From the IMG/VR virus record IMGVR_UViG_3300044491_001634, positions 1-20,525 of that record: a stretch of 20,525 bases of DNA. The stretch is one strand, 5' to 3'. The notes beneath the pieces were generated by a model. That model worked only from the letters and a program-made list of their open reading frames with translations, did no database searches and had not been told where the DNA came from. The translations under genes were made by a program, and so were the position numbers. Below, piece by piece: positions 20,485 to 20,525 of the stretch; position 1 is the first letter of the stretch, and each line of letters opens with the position of its first letter. Origin of the DNA: a virus.

Positions 20485-20525
20485 AGTTTTTTATCTACAT
20501 ATCACACATCAGATGGGGTGTATTA
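20485..20525. other. Window end, no feature resolved
   Basis: The last 41 nt after the final stop contain TTTTTT at 20488-20493 and the beginning of a possible weak stem (ACAC with GTGT near 20505-20522). A terminator may start here but is cut by the window border, so none is called. Confidence 0.2.

Overview
The window is a 20.5-kb piece of the late (virion structure) region of a tailed double-stranded DNA bacteriophage, or of a prophage or metagenomic virus. Every supported gene is on the + strand. Genes are packed tightly, many with 1-26 nt overlaps, and the order is the classic packaging, head, connector, tail, fibre order. A tape-measure gene and a G/GT-type frameshifted tail chaperone indicate a long non-contractile tail (siphovirus-like). 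Almost no start codon has a recognisable Shine-Dalgarno sequence; starts are instead preceded by A/T-rich leaders, and one intergenic site matches the Bacteroidota promoter TAnnTTTG. This suggests a Bacteroidota host (inference; not proven). No tRNA, CRISPR array, integrase or complete insertion sequence was seen.

Layout. 1-358: a rho-independent terminator ending an upstream unit, then about 300 nt of non-coding DNA with G-runs, inverted repeats and three copies of an 11-nt motif at exactly 31-nt intervals, just upstream of the small-terminase gene. 359-1985: a 57-aa ORF, the small terminase (TerS), three small membrane or lipoprotein-like genes (a possible lysis/spanin group, as lies between TerS and TerL in T7-like phages) and a 39-aa four-cysteine ORF. 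1960-4309: the large terminase, split into a separate ATPase gene and a separate nuclease gene by two inserted ORFs, a zinc-ribbon/GIY-YIG (T5orf172-like) endonuclease and a degenerate serine-recombinase-like protein. 4310-8518: two small conserved phage proteins, portal, scaffold and a major capsid protein with a P22-like insertion, followed by a strong terminator. 8540-11266: head-tail connector and completion proteins and two paralogous tail-tube-like proteins. 11293-14038: tail-assembly chaperone with a -1 frameshift on T TTT TTT, then the tape measure. 14042-20484: distal tail protein, two tandem paralogous tail-tip proteins, a 1233-aa modular fibre and two small genes.

How they work together: TerS and the two-part TerL would recognise and cut concatemeric DNA and pump it through the portal into a capsid built on the scaffold. 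The connector proteins close the head. The tail-tube proteins polymerise on the tape measure with help from the chaperone pair. The distal proteins and fibre form the host-binding tip.

The points most worth a second look are the split large terminase with its unusual insert, the regularly spaced repeats beside TerS (candidate packaging or operator site), and the apparent complete absence of GATC (and of GGCC) from the whole window, which points to selection by host restriction.
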